The notes: generated from the sequence alone by a model not told the origin. 64,000 nt of DNA from Bacteroidales bacterium (GCA_016287075.1 JAEEVC010000006.1:1-64000), one strand, 5' to 3'. Counted from the stretch's first letter, positions 18,701-26,783 are shown. Program-made: numbers and translations.

Positions 18701-19414
18701 GCGAAGGCGTTCCGCCGGGCTGGGGCCGAAGTGCGCCCCTTCGTGTTCCGCAACCTGACGCCGGACGATGTCCTCCGCTCCATCGACACCCTTGCCGCCC
18801 GCATCGACGACTGCCATATCCTCGCCTTCTGCGGCGGCTTCTCCGCCGGCGACGAACCCGACGGCAGCGGCAAATTCATCGCCAACGTCATCGCGAGCGG
18901 AAAGGTCTCCGCCGCCATCGGGCGGCTCATTGCCCGGAAAGGCCTCATCCTCGGCATCTGCAACGGCTTCCAGGCCCTCGTCAAGAGCGGCCTCCTCCCC
19001 TACGGGAAGACCGGCTGCGTGACCCCGGATTCGCCGACCCTGTTCCGCAACGACATCAACCGCCATATCTCCCTCATGGCGACCACCGAAGTCGTCTCCG
19101 TCCGTTCCCCCTGGCTCCGGGGCTTTACCCCGGGTGAGCGACACAGCATCGCCTTCAGCCACGGCGAAGGCAAGTTTGTCGTGGACGAAGCCCTCGCCCG
19201 CGACCTGTTCGCCCGCGGTCAGGTCGCCTTCCGCTATGTGGACAATCCCAACGGGTCCTACTACGGGATCGAAGGCATCCTCAGCCCCGACGGCCGCATC
19301 CTCGGCAAGATGGGCCACTCCGAGCGCTACGAGGAGAACGTATTCCGGAACATCGCCGGCAACCGCCGGCAGCCCCTGTTTGAAAATGCAGTCAACTACT
19401 TCAGGAAAAGATAA
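15737..19414 (+). CDS. purL: Phosphoribosylformylglycinamidine synthase, single-chain form
   Basis: A 1225-residue large PurL that converts FGAR, glutamine and ATP to FGAM. Order: N-terminal PurS-like domain (about 1-150); linker with LDTYWSDHCRHTTF (about 213-226); two AIRS-type halves (FKNETHNHPTEIEPFGGAAT, GGKDSMSG); and a C-terminal class I glutaminase from about 970 with PVFPGTNCDYD and nucleophile in GICNGFQ (about Cys1075). This single-chain type is the same architecture as in Proteobacteria and Bacteroidota, not the split PurS/PurQ/PurL. It ends directly at the second purC (stop and start adjoin). A long opposite-strand frame covers it but is a composition artefact. Confidence 0.97.
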   Translation: MKTRRIFVEKREAFRVEAASLLAEFNENLSLQLPSLRLIQVYDLDGFSDTLLEQCRYSVFGEVATDTVTDRFPLEGKKYIAVEYIPGQFDQRASSAVACVHLVDPAADIRIRSARLLVFADDTPEETLAKIRPYFINPVECREKDLSVLDFGEQGDVKPLEDLSGFRDLTESGYEAFCKAHGLAMNADDLREVAHYFRAERRDPTETELRILDTYWSDHCRHTTFTSEIEEITVDASFLREEIEGSLGLLGRMREELGRTEKPLCLMELATIGARWLRAHGKLDDLEQSEENNACSIFVNVDVDGKPEKWLLQFKNETHNHPTEIEPFGGAATCLGGAIRDPLSGRAYVYQAMRVTGAGDVCARVADTIPGKLPQRMISRKAAAGYSSYGNQIGLATTHVREIYAEGYTAKRMEIGAVVGAVKASAVRRESPAPGDVILLLGGRTGRDGIGGATGSSKEHKESSLETCGSEVQKGNAPEERQLQRLFRRPEVTRLIKKSNDFGAGGVSVAIGELAGGLDIYLDRVPAKYAGLNATELAISESQERMAVVVEAADKERFMALCAADNVEVTHVADVTGSGRMRMFFHGKQVCDLARSFIDSAGARHFARAAVGAVEDRNPFALNPEGRTLSEKMAAVLGSPNVASQKGLVEMFDASIGRSTVLMPYGGKRQATETQVSVQKLPVDGYTDTASVMAFGYNPDLAVWSPYHSAAYAVVEACTKVACSGADWSGMRFSYQEYFEKMTRDPHTWGKPLAALLGTLKMQAALGLPSIGGKDSMSGTFEHIHVPPTLVAFGITTVDARTVISPEFKKPGNRIGLLRHTPLANRMPDTEALKANWNWLHDRILDGSVVSAWSVGFGGVAEALVKMALGNGLGVDVSVSEADLFSLSYGSVVFEMTDACPFEAMGEVTGGGFRINGEELSLDALEKAYEGRYARLYPARVKPQFDAPAPAVEPQPFSPEELDYPFDAVETPIVCLPVFPGTNCDYDTAKAFRRAGAEVRPFVFRNLTPDDVLRSIDTLAARIDDCHILAFCGGFSAGDEPDGSGKFIANVIASGKVSAAIGRLIARKGLILGICNGFQALVKSGLLPYGKTGCVTPDSPTLFRNDINRHISLMATTEVVSVRSPWLRGFTPGERHSIAFSHGEGKFVVDEALARDLFARGQVAFRYVDNPNGSYYGIEGILSPDGRILGKMGHSERYEENVFRNIAGNRRQPLFENAVNYFRKR

Positions 19415-20143
19415 ATGACAAAAAACGAACTGATTTTCGACGGCAAGGAGAAAAAGGTCTTTGCCACGGAAGACCCGGACCGGGTCATCATCCATTTCCG
19501 GGACGTGACCCTCGCCTACAACGGCGTCAAGCGGGCCCGTTTCATCGGAAAGGGGGAAATGAACAACCGGATTTCCGCCCTCCTGCTGGGCTACCTCAAC
19601 CGGAACGGGATCGACACCCATTTCCTCTTCCAGGACGGCGAACGGGACCAGGTCTGCCGCAAGATTGCCATCGTGCCGCTGGAAGTAACTGTCCATAACC
19701 GGATTGCGGGCACGCTCGCCGTGAAGCTCGGTCTCCCCGACGGCTTCCGCCCGGCGAACACCGTCGTCGATTTCTGCTACAACAACGACGAACTCGGCGA
19801 CCCGCTCGTGAACGCCCACCAGGCGGTCGCCCTCGGGATCGCCACCTATGACGAACTCGCGTGGATGGAGCGGACAGCCCTGCAGGCGAACGCGCTGCTG
19901 CAGAAGGTGTTCCACCAGGCCGGCATCGAACTCGTGGACATCAAGCTCGAGTTCGGCCGGGCCGCCGACACCGGCACCCTGATCCTCTCCGACGAGATCA
20001 GCCCGGATACCTGCCGCCTCTGGGACGAGGCGACCGGGGAGCGGCTCGACAAGGACCGTTTCCGCCTGGACCTGAGCGACGTTGTCGCCTCGTACCGCAA
20101 CGTCCTCGAACGTCTCGAAAAAGTATTGAAAGAAGGAGCATAA
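19415..20143 (+). CDS. purC: SAICAR synthase-family protein (second copy in the operon)
   Basis: A 242-residue SAICAR-synthase homologue, quite unlike the first purC of this operon. It opens MTKNELIFDGKEKKVF rather than [13 protein letters not shown]. It has FIGKGEMNNRISALLLGYLNRNGIDTHF, VHNRIAGTL, DIKLEFGRAADTGTLILSDEISPDTCRLWD, the last being the canonical substrate-binding segment. It therefore looks like the standard bacterial PurC clade, while the first copy may be a divergent form. Both have the core ATP-grasp-like residues. It lies between purL and purF with 1-base gaps on each side. Confidence 0.93.
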   Translation: MTKNELIFDGKEKKVFATEDPDRVIIHFRDVTLAYNGVKRARFIGKGEMNNRISALLLGYLNRNGIDTHFLFQDGERDQVCRKIAIVPLEVTVHNRIAGTLAVKLGLPDGFRPANTVVDFCYNNDELGDPLVNAHQAVALGIATYDELAWMERTALQANALLQKVFHQAGIELVDIKLEFGRAADTGTLILSDEISPDTCRLWDEATGERLDKDRFRLDLSDVVASYRNVLERLEKVLKEGA

Positions 20144-20144
20144 G

Positions 20145-21500
20145 ATGGGAGTCCTTGCAGTTTACGGCGTCCCGGACGCCTCCACCCTGATTTACTATGG
20201 CCTGCACAACCTGCAGCACCGGGGCCAGGAAGGCGCCGGCATCGCCTTGTATGACGAGAAGGGGAAATTCGACCGCATCCGCGGCCTCGGCCTCCTCAGC
20301 GAGGTGTTCAACGAAAAGAACATCGCCGCGCTGAAGGGCTCGATGGGCATCGGGGCCGTCAAGTATGCCAACGCCTCGAAAGGCGGGCTGGACAACGTGG
20401 AGCCCGTCTTCTTCCACCACCGGTCGGGCGATTTCGCCGTCGCCGGCGAGGGCAGCCTGATCAACGGCGGGAAGATCGCCGAATTCCTGGAAAAGCACGG
20501 CACCATCTTCCAGACCGGGACCGAGAGCGAACTGCTCGCCCACCTGGTCAAGAAGACCCAGGACGAAGACCGCATCCATACCATCGTCCGGGCGCTGAAC
20601 ATGATGGAGGGCGGTTTCACCTTCGTTATCATGACCAGGAACCGGATCTATGCCTGCCGGGACAAATACGGCATCAAGCCGCTGTGCATCGGCCGGCTCG
20701 GCGACGGCTATGTGGTCGCGAGCGAATCCTGCGCCTTCGGCATCATGGGCGCCACCTTCCTCCGCGACGTCCGCCCCGGCGAGATCGTCTCCCTGGACCG
20801 GAAAGGCGTCCGCAGCACCTTGTATTCGCATTTCTGCAAATACAGGATGTGCGCGATGGAGTACATCTATTTCGCCCGTCCCGACAGCGACATCGACGGC
20901 TGCAACGTCCACGCCTACCGCAAGGAGGCGGGCCGGCGGCTCGCGAAGGAATGCCCGGCGGACGCCGACCTGGTCGTCGGCGTGCCGGAGTCCGGCCTGA
21001 GCGCCGCGATGGGCTACAGCGAAGGCAGCGGACTGCCCTTCGAGATGGGCCTGGTCAAGCATAAGTACGTCGGACGCACGTTCATCCAGCCCGTGCAGTC
21101 GATGCGGGAACTTGGCGTGAAGATGAAACTCTCCCCCGTCCACAGCATCGTGGGCGGCAAGCGCATCGTCCTGGTGGATGACTCCATCGTCCGCGGCACG
21201 ACCTGCCTGAAGATCGTCGAGCTCCTCCGGGAGGCCGGCGCGAAGGAGGTCCATGTGCGCATCGCCAGCCCGATGATGAAATATACCTGCCACTATGGCG
21301 TGGACACTTCCACGCCGGAAGAGCTCCTGTGCTCGTCCCGGTCGCTGGAAGAGGCCTGCCGCATGATCAAGGCCGATTCGCTCGGCTACCTCAGCCCGGC
21401 CTCCACCCGGGACTCCGCCTTCGGCTGCGCGGATCCCTGCCAGGCCTGTTTCACGGGCGAATACCCCACCCTCCTGTACGAAGAAGAAAACGACGAATAA
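20145..21500 (+). CDS. purF: Amidophosphoribosyltransferase homologue with degenerate glutaminase site
   Basis: A 451-residue PurF, normally glutamine plus PRPP to phosphoribosylamine. The phosphoribosyltransferase loop VLVDDSIVRGTT (about 342-352) and the four Fe-S cysteines (Cys236 in MCAMEYIYF, Cys382 in YTCHYG, Cys432 and Cys435 in CQACFTG) are intact. The glutaminase half is not. The N-terminal nucleophile is replaced by the initiator Met (MGVLAVYG), Arg73 is Lys (VKYAN), the HNG oxyanion segment is GEG, and Asp127 is Glu. No Cys can be gained by moving the start, since a stop codon lies five codons upstream. It may be ammonia-dependent or use another glutaminase. The 20145 start follows purC2 by one base. 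Confidence 0.92.
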   Translation: MGVLAVYGVPDASTLIYYGLHNLQHRGQEGAGIALYDEKGKFDRIRGLGLLSEVFNEKNIAALKGSMGIGAVKYANASKGGLDNVEPVFFHHRSGDFAVAGEGSLINGGKIAEFLEKHGTIFQTGTESELLAHLVKKTQDEDRIHTIVRALNMMEGGFTFVIMTRNRIYACRDKYGIKPLCIGRLGDGYVVASESCAFGIMGATFLRDVRPGEIVSLDRKGVRSTLYSHFCKYRMCAMEYIYFARPDSDIDGCNVHAYRKEAGRRLAKECPADADLVVGVPESGLSAAMGYSEGSGLPFEMGLVKHKYVGRTFIQPVQSMRELGVKMKLSPVHSIVGGKRIVLVDDSIVRGTTCLKIVELLREAGAKEVHVRIASPMMKYTCHYGVDTSTPEELLCSSRSLEEACRMIKADSLGYLSPASTRDSAFGCADPCQACFTGEYPTLLYEEENDE

Positions 21501-21503
21501 ACG

Positions 21504-22529
21504 ATGGCAAAATCCTATGAAGAAGCGGGCGTGAAGCTCGAAGCCGGCTACGAGGTCGTCCGGCGGATCAAGTCCCACGTGGCCTCCACGGCCCGGACCG
21601 GTTCGATGGGGAACATCGGTTCCTTCGGCGGCATGTTCGACCTCGCCGCCCTCGGGCTGAAGGAGCCCGTCCTGGTGAGCGGCACCGACGGGGTCGGCAC
21701 CAAACTCAAGATCGCGTTCGCGATGGACAGGCACGACACCGTCGGCATCGATGCGGTCGCGATGTGCGTCAACGATGTGCTCGCGCAGGGGGCTGAACCC
21801 CTGTTCTTCCTCGACTATGTCGCGCTGGGTGAGAATGTTCCGGCGAAAGTCGAAGCCATCGTCGCGGGCGTCGCGGAAGGCTGCCGCCAGGCGGGCTGCG
21901 CGCTCGTCGGCGGCGAGACGGCCGAGATGCCCGGGATGTATGCGGGCGGCGAATACGACATCGCCGGCTTCACGACGGGGGTCGTCGAGAAGTCCCGCCT
22001 CATCGACGGGACGAAGGTCGCCGTCGGGGACGTGCTGGTGGGCGTCGCCTCCAGCGGGGTCCATTCCAACGGATTCAGCCTCGTGCGGAAAATCGTCGCG
22101 GACGCCGGACTCGCCTACACCGACCCGGTGCCCGAACTGGGCGGCCGGCGGCTCGGCGACGTCCTGTTGACGCCGACGAAAATCTATGTGAAACAGATGC
22201 TCGGGGTCATCCGCGCCTGCGATGTCCACGGCATCTGCCACATCACCGGCGGCGGTTTCGACGAGAACATCCCGCGCGTGCTGCGCGAGGGACAGGGCAT
22301 CGAGATCCGCGAGGGCAGCTGGGAGATCCTTCCGGTGTTCCGCCTGCTCGAGCGGCTCGGCGGCATCCCCCACCGGGAGATGTTCAATATCTTCAACATG
22401 GGCATCGGGATGGTCGCCGTCCTCCCGCCTGCCGAGGCGGAAAAGGCGATCGCCCTCCTGGAAGCGGCCGGGGAAAAGGCCTCGATCATCGGTCGGGTGA
22501 CGGATGACCCCGGCGTACGGATCATATAA
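21504..22529 (+). CDS. purM: Phosphoribosylformylglycinamidine cyclo-ligase (AIR synthetase)
   Basis: A 341-residue AIR synthetase that closes the imidazole ring of FGAM with [31 protein letters not shown] (ATP site), [34 protein letters not shown] and [13 protein letters not shown] are all present and in order. Length is normal. It starts 3 bases after purF. Confidence 0.97.
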   Translation: MAKSYEEAGVKLEAGYEVVRRIKSHVASTARTGSMGNIGSFGGMFDLAALGLKEPVLVSGTDGVGTKLKIAFAMDRHDTVGIDAVAMCVNDVLAQGAEPLFFLDYVALGENVPAKVEAIVAGVAEGCRQAGCALVGGETAEMPGMYAGGEYDIAGFTTGVVEKSRLIDGTKVAVGDVLVGVASSGVHSNGFSLVRKIVADAGLAYTDPVPELGGRRLGDVLLTPTKIYVKQMLGVIRACDVHGICHITGGGFDENIPRVLREGQGIEIREGSWEILPVFRLLERLGGIPHREMFNIFNMGIGMVAVLPPAEAEKAIALLEAAGEKASIIGRVTDDPGVRII

Positions 22530-22540
22530 AATTATTGATA

Positions 22541-24070
22541 ATGAGAGCATTAGTCAGTGTAAGCGACAAGACCGGACTCGTGGATTTCGTCCGCGGGCTC
22601 GTCGCCCTCGGCTGGGAAATCATCGCCACGGGCGGGACGCAGAAGCTCCTCGAGCGGGAGGGTGTGAAAACCATCGGAATCAGCGAAGTCACCGGCTTCC
22701 CGGAGATCCTCGACGGCCGTGTAAAGACCCTGCACCCGAAGGTGCACGGGGGCATCCTCGCCCGCCGGGAACTGCCCGCCCACATGGAGACCCTCTCCGA
22801 GAACGGCATCGAAACCATCGACCTCGTCTGCGTGAACCTGTATCCTTTCCGGCAGACCATCGCGAAGGAGGGCGTCACCCTGGAAGAGGCCATCGAAAAC
22901 ATCGACATCGGCGGGCCGTCGATGGTCCGGAGCGCCGCCAAGAACTGGCGCGACGTGACCATCGTCTGCGATCCCGCCGACTATGGGACCGTCCTCGCCG
23001 AACTCCGCGAAAACGGCGCGACCACCCCTGAGACGCGGCTCAAACTCTCCGCCAAGGCCTATACCCATACGGCGGAATACGACGCCTGCATCGCCACCTA
23101 TATGCGGGCACAGGCCGGGCTGCCGGAAAAGCTCTTCCTGGAATATGACCTCAGGCAGCCGCTCCGCTACGGCGAGAATCCGCACCAGTCCGCCAACTTC
23201 TACGCGGCCCTGGAGCCGGCGCCATTCTCCCTGGCCTTTGCGAAACAGATCCAGGGGAAGGAGTTGTCTTACAACAACATACAGGATGCCAACGCGGCCT
23301 TGAACGTCCTGCGCGATTTCGAGGAGCCCTTCTGCGTCGCGCTCAAGCACATGAACCCGTGCGGCGCGGCCGTCGGCGCCACCGTCGAGGAGGCCTGGCA
23401 GGCCGCCTATGAGGCCGACAAGGTCAGTATCTACGGCGGGATCGTCGGCGTCAACCGCGAACTGACCGCCGAGGTGGCCCGCGGCATGAAGCCGATCTTC
23501 CTCGAGATCGTCATCGCCCCGTCCTATACCCCCGAGGCGCTGGAAATCCTCGCGACGAAGAAAAACCTCCGCGTCATGCAGGTCGATATGACCCGGAGCG
23601 ACAAGCCGGTCCCGCAGTATGTCAGCGTGAACGGCGGCATGCTTGCCCAGCAGCTGGACACGCAGGTCGAGAAAGTGACCCTTGACATGTGCGTGACGAA
23701 GGCGAAGCCCTCCGAGGCTCTCCTTGCCGACCTCGACTTCGGCTGGAAGATTGTCAAACATGTGAAATCCAATGCGATAGCCGTCGTCCGGGATGGGCAC
23801 ACCATCGGCGTCGGCGCCGGCCAGACCAACCGGGTGGGCTCCGCGGAGATCGCCCTGGAAGAAGCGAAAGCCGCCGGATTCACGGAAGGCCTCGTGCTCG
23901 CCTCCGACGGCTTCCTGCCGTTCGACGACACTGTCGCCCTCGCCGGGCGCTACGGCGTGACCGCCATCGTCCAGCCGGGCGGGAGCATCCGCGACGCGGA
24001 CGCCGTCGCCAAGGCCGACGAGCTGGGCATCGCCATGCTGTTTACCGGAGTCAGGCATTTCAAACATTGA
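22541..24070 (+). CDS. purH: Bifunctional AICAR transformylase / IMP cyclohydrolase
   Basis: A 509-residue enzyme of the last two steps to IMP. The N-terminal IMP cyclohydrolase/MGS-like domain has SVSDKTGLVDF, TGGTQKLL and RVKTLHPKVHGG. The C-terminal AICAR transformylase has LRYGENPHQSANFYA, the catalytic ALKHMNPCGAAV and SDGFLPFDD. It uses 10-formyl-THF made by FolD downstream and can also recycle AICAR from histidine synthesis. The in-frame TTG at 22535 is less likely than the ATG at 22541. Confidence 0.97.
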   Translation: MRALVSVSDKTGLVDFVRGLVALGWEIIATGGTQKLLEREGVKTIGISEVTGFPEILDGRVKTLHPKVHGGILARRELPAHMETLSENGIETIDLVCVNLYPFRQTIAKEGVTLEEAIENIDIGGPSMVRSAAKNWRDVTIVCDPADYGTVLAELRENGATTPETRLKLSAKAYTHTAEYDACIATYMRAQAGLPEKLFLEYDLRQPLRYGENPHQSANFYAALEPAPFSLAFAKQIQGKELSYNNIQDANAALNVLRDFEEPFCVALKHMNPCGAAVGATVEEAWQAAYEADKVSIYGGIVGVNRELTAEVARGMKPIFLEIVIAPSYTPEALEILATKKNLRVMQVDMTRSDKPVPQYVSVNGGMLAQQLDTQVEKVTLDMCVTKAKPSEALLADLDFGWKIVKHVKSNAIAVVRDGHTIGVGAGQTNRVGSAEIALEEAKAAGFTEGLVLASDGFLPFDDTVALAGRYGVTAIVQPGGSIRDADAVAKADELGIAMLFTGVRHFKH

Positions 24071-24073
24071 TTT

Positions 24074-25408
24074 ATGGAAAGCATTTACGTGTTACCCCAG
24101 ACCCATATCGCCCCGGAAAACAGGGAGATCACGCTGGAGAACTGCATCGGGAAAACCGTGCTGGTCATCGGTTCCGGCGGACGGGAGCATGCCATCGTGG
24201 ATGCGCTGAGCCGCAGTCCGCAGGTTTCCCGGATCTACTGTGCCCCCGGCAATGCCGGTATCGGGCAGCAGGCGTTCAACGTCCCGCTGAAAGACACGGA
24301 CGTGGAAGGGTTGCTGTCTTTTGCTCGGGACAATCAGGTGGACCTGACCGTCGTCGGCCCGGAAGCCTCCCTCGCCGCCGGCGTCGTGGATGCCTTCCGC
24401 GCCGCGGGACTGGCCATTTTCGGCCACACCCGGGCGGCGACCGCCATCGAGAGTTCCAAGGAATTCGCTAAGGAACTGATGGGCAAATATGGCATCCCGA
24501 CCGCCGCCTACCGCAGTTTCTCGTCCTATGACGAAGCGGTGGCGTACGTCGCCGGACGGCCTTTCCCGGCCGTCCTGAAGTACGACGGGCTGGCCGCCGG
24601 AAAGGGCGTCGTCATCGCGCAGGACCTCGAAGAGGCGCGCGCCGCGCTCGCCTCCATGCTCCTCGACGAAGCCTTCGGCAAGGGCCGCGTCGTCATCGAG
24701 GACTTCCTGACCGGGCCGGAATTCTCGTTCCTGTGCTTCGTGGACGGAGAGCGCGTCTATCCGATGCCCCTTTCCCAGGACCACAAGCGCGCCTTCGACG
24801 GCGACAAGGGGCCGAATACCGGCGGCATGGGCGCCTACACGGGACTGCCGTTCATTACGGAGGAGGACCGGGCATTTGCCTATGAGAATATCCTGTGCAA
24901 GGCCGCGGCCGCGATGGCCGCCGAAGGGCGTCCGCTCTCCGGCGTGCTGTACGGCGGGCTGATGAAGACCCCTTCCGGCATCAAGGTCATCGAGTTCAAC
25001 GCCCGTTTCGGCGACCCGGAGACCGAGGTTGTCCTGCCCCTGCTGGAAAGCGACATCTACGAGATCTTCGAGGCCGTCGCCACCGGCCGGCCGGCGCCTG
25101 AGCCGCGCTGGCGGGACGGGGTCACGCTCGGGGTGGTCCTCGCTTCCAAAGGCTACCCGGGCCATTACGACAAAGGATTCCCCATTGCGGGAACGGAGTC
25201 GGTGGACGGGTGCGTCTATCACATGGGCACGGCCTTCCGCGACGGGCAGCTGGTCACCGCCGGCGGGCGTGTCCTGATGGTCGTCGCCGGCGGGACGGAT
25301 GTGGCCGATGCCCGGGAACGGGTGTACCGGGAAGTAGCCAAGATTCATTGTGACAATTTGTTCCATCGAAATGACATTGCGCATTGCGCGCTCGAATACC
25401 ATGGGTAA
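24074..25408 (+). CDS. purD: Phosphoribosylamine-glycine ligase (GAR synthetase)
   Basis: A 444-residue ATP-grasp enzyme that ligates phosphoribosylamine and glycine. VLVIGSGGREHA, which is at the very N-terminus in most PurD, here begins near residue 29. The start used therefore adds about 27 residues (MESIYVLPQTHI...) of unknown role. A GTG around 24158 would give the usual length but has no visible ribosome site. Other motifs are GPEASLAAGVVDAF, LKYDGLAAGKGV, SQDHKRAFDGDKGPNTGGMGAY and FNARFGDPETEV. It overlaps folD by 8 bases. Confidence 0.95.
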   Translation: MESIYVLPQTHIAPENREITLENCIGKTVLVIGSGGREHAIVDALSRSPQVSRIYCAPGNAGIGQQAFNVPLKDTDVEGLLSFARDNQVDLTVVGPEASLAAGVVDAFRAAGLAIFGHTRAATAIESSKEFAKELMGKYGIPTAAYRSFSSYDEAVAYVAGRPFPAVLKYDGLAAGKGVVIAQDLEEARAALASMLLDEAFGKGRVVIEDFLTGPEFSFLCFVDGERVYPMPLSQDHKRAFDGDKGPNTGGMGAYTGLPFITEEDRAFAYENILCKAAAAMAAEGRPLSGVLYGGLMKTPSGIKVIEFNARFGDPETEVVLPLLESDIYEIFEAVATGRPAPEPRWRDGVTLGVVLASKGYPGHYDKGFPIAGTESVDGCVYHMGTAFRDGQLVTAGGRVLMVVAGGTDVADARERVYREVAKIHCDNLFHRNDIAHCALEYHG

Positions 25409-26255
25409 GATCATTGACGGAAAAGCCATGAGCACCCTCGTCAAGGACGAGGTCCGCGCCGAAGTCGAAGCCATCCGGGCGGCAGGCGGGCGCATTCCCT
25501 GCCTGTGTGTGATCATCGTCGGGGAGAATCCGGCGAGCCAGGTCTATGTCCGCAACAAAGTGAAGGCCGCGGCCTACACCGGGATCGAATCCCGCCTCAT
25601 CGAACTGCCGGCCGACACCACCGAGGAAACGCTCCTCGGCCACATCCGCGCATTGAACGCGGACCCGGCCGTGGACGGCGTCCTCGTCCAGCTTCCCCTT
25701 CCGGAACAGATTGACCAGGAGAAAGTTCTTGACGCCATCGATCCCGCCAAGGACGTGGACGGCTTCCACCCGTCCAACGTCGCCGGCCTGTGGATCGGGA
25801 AGGATTGCACCGTGCCCTGCACCCCGGCCGGCATCCTGCGGCTGATCGACAGCACCGGCGTGGCGCTCAAGGGAAAGCAGGCCGTGGTCGTTGGCCGCAG
25901 CAACATCGTCGGCAAACCCGTCGCCAAGCTCCTGCTCGACCGCCATGCGACCGTCACCATCGCGCACTCCCGCACGGCCGACCTCGGCGCCGTGACACGG
26001 CAGGCCGACGTCCTCGTCGTCGCCGCCGGCCGCGCCGGCCTCGTCACCGGCGACATGGTCAAGCCCGGCGCCGTCGTCATCGACGTCGGCATGAACCGCA
26101 ATGCCGATGGCAAACTCTGCGGCGACGTGGACTTCGCCTCCGCCGAGCCCGTCGCCGCCTGGATCACCCCCGTCCCGGGCGGCGTCGGCCCCATGACCAT
26201 CGCCATGCTCATGCAGAACACCCTCCGCTGCTACCGCCGCCGCGCGGGGCGCTGA
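25401..26255 (+). CDS. folD: Methylenetetrahydrofolate dehydrogenase / cyclohydrolase
   Basis: A 284-residue FolD that makes 10-formyl-THF from methylene-THF in two steps, giving the one-carbon donor for PurH. The catalytic Lys is in QVYVRNKVKAA, and substrate and NADP sites are in DGVLVQLPLPEQ, KDVDGFHPSN, CTPAGI, VVGRSNIVGKP and PVPGGVGPMT. The start ATG at 25401 lies within the last codons of purD, giving normal length; the frame is open to 25350. It is the last gene of the purine operon. Confidence 0.96.
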   Translation: MGKIIDGKAMSTLVKDEVRAEVEAIRAAGGRIPCLCVIIVGENPASQVYVRNKVKAAAYTGIESRLIELPADTTEETLLGHIRALNADPAVDGVLVQLPLPEQIDQEKVLDAIDPAKDVDGFHPSNVAGLWIGKDCTVPCTPAGILRLIDSTGVALKGKQAVVVGRSNIVGKPVAKLLLDRHATVTIAHSRTADLGAVTRQADVLVVAAGRAGLVTGDMVKPGAVVIDVGMNRNADGKLCGDVDFASAEPVAAWITPVPGGVGPMTIAMLMQNTLRCYRRRAGR

Positions 26256-26745
26256 ACGCCCGCTGGCGACTGTCCCTCGGGATACACGCCGTGGCGGATA
26301 AGCGTCTTGTTATCAGCTGTTTACAAATAAGAGCCCCCTAAAAAGGGGTGGAGCACTCATGCTTTATCATTTGATTTGCAGGTGTTTACCTGCCACGGCT
26401 TAAATGGAGGAAGCGGCAGACGGAGGGCGGCGGCGGATATTAAGGGGAACGGTTACAGAGGAGCCCGGGGAAAGGGGTGTTCCGTCAGGACGGCCGGCGT
26501 GTGTTTGAGCGCGGGGGCACCGTCCCCCGCGCGAGTTAGCCGGACGAACCCCTTTCCCCGACCGCGACCGCCGTTCCCCGCCATGGAGCCGCCGCCCTCC
26601 GCCTGCCCCCCTCTGCCTGCCAAATGCCGTCCACCAAATGCCGTCTGCCGTCAATCCGCCAACCGCCCGTCGACAGTTCGCCCACCGTCCGCCGACAAAC
26701 GGACGATTTCTCCGCAAAATAACCCCTGCGGAAGGGGATTTCGCC
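26256..26745. other. Intergenic region with several hairpins, no supported gene
   Basis: This gap of roughly 490 bases holds CCCC-TAAAAA-GGGG at 26335-26348, GCAGGT-GTTT-ACCTGC at 26378-26393 and the large nested inverted repeat at 26415-26607. It ends in GC-rich, C-biased sequence with a repeated AAATGCCGTC. The frame of the downstream gene stays open through it, but the translation is a Pro/Arg-rich low-complexity string upstream of the real promoter, so I do not treat it as coding. I find no match to tRNA, tmRNA, RNase P or SRP RNA consensus. Confidence 0.6.
26415..26607. repeat. 193-base nested long inverted repeat (candidate structured RNA)
   Basis: Five nested arms pair in order. 26415-26434 pairs with 26588-26607 (20 bp, one mismatch), 26444-26452 with 26571-26579 (9 bp), and 26467-26478 with 26548-26559 (12 bp). 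Then 26494-26498 pairs with 26539-26543 (5 bp) and 26509-26517 with 26524-26532 (9 bp, 6-base loop). The result is one long rod with internal loops, the general shape of 6S RNA. Identity is not established; a relic of a mobile element is the alternative. Confidence 0.65.
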
Positions 26746-26753
26746 CAAAAATA
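26746..26753 (-). promoter_or_regulatory. Possible minus-strand -7 box facing the long hairpin
   Basis: TATTTTTG on the minus strand lies 2 bases from the plus-strand box of the next gene. It would drive a transcript through the 193-base hairpin. No TTG occurs at the expected spacing, so it is weak. Confidence 0.3.
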
Positions 26754-26755
26754 CC

Positions 26756-26763
26756 TATATTTG
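26756..26763 (+). promoter_or_regulatory. -7 box of the alpha-2-macroglobulin gene
   Basis: TATATTTG lies 20 bases before the ATG at 26784. It fixes the start and excludes the long upstream open frame. Confidence 0.65.
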
Positions 26764-26783
26764 CTACAAAGAGCGAGTTCGCC

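Noticed and set aside
15728..19915. Open frame of almost 1400 codons on the minus strand opposite purL and purC2
   Set aside because: It mirrors a GC-rich gene in the complementary frame, has no recognisable domain, and the plus-strand genes are unmistakable. The same holds for the frame of over 1900 codons opposite the A2M gene (26400-32180).
26378..26440. SRP RNA or RNase P RNA fragment in the folD-A2M gap
   Set aside because: GTGTTTACC and GGAGGAAGC recall the SRP RNA apical domain, but no GNRA-type loop or matching symmetric loop forms, and RNase P P4 sequences are absent.
26376..26783. Upstream extension of the A2M open frame by 136 codons
   Set aside because: The translation is Pro/Arg-rich low complexity, it runs through the long hairpin and the promoter box at 26756, and the lipoprotein signal at 26784 is the natural N-terminus.
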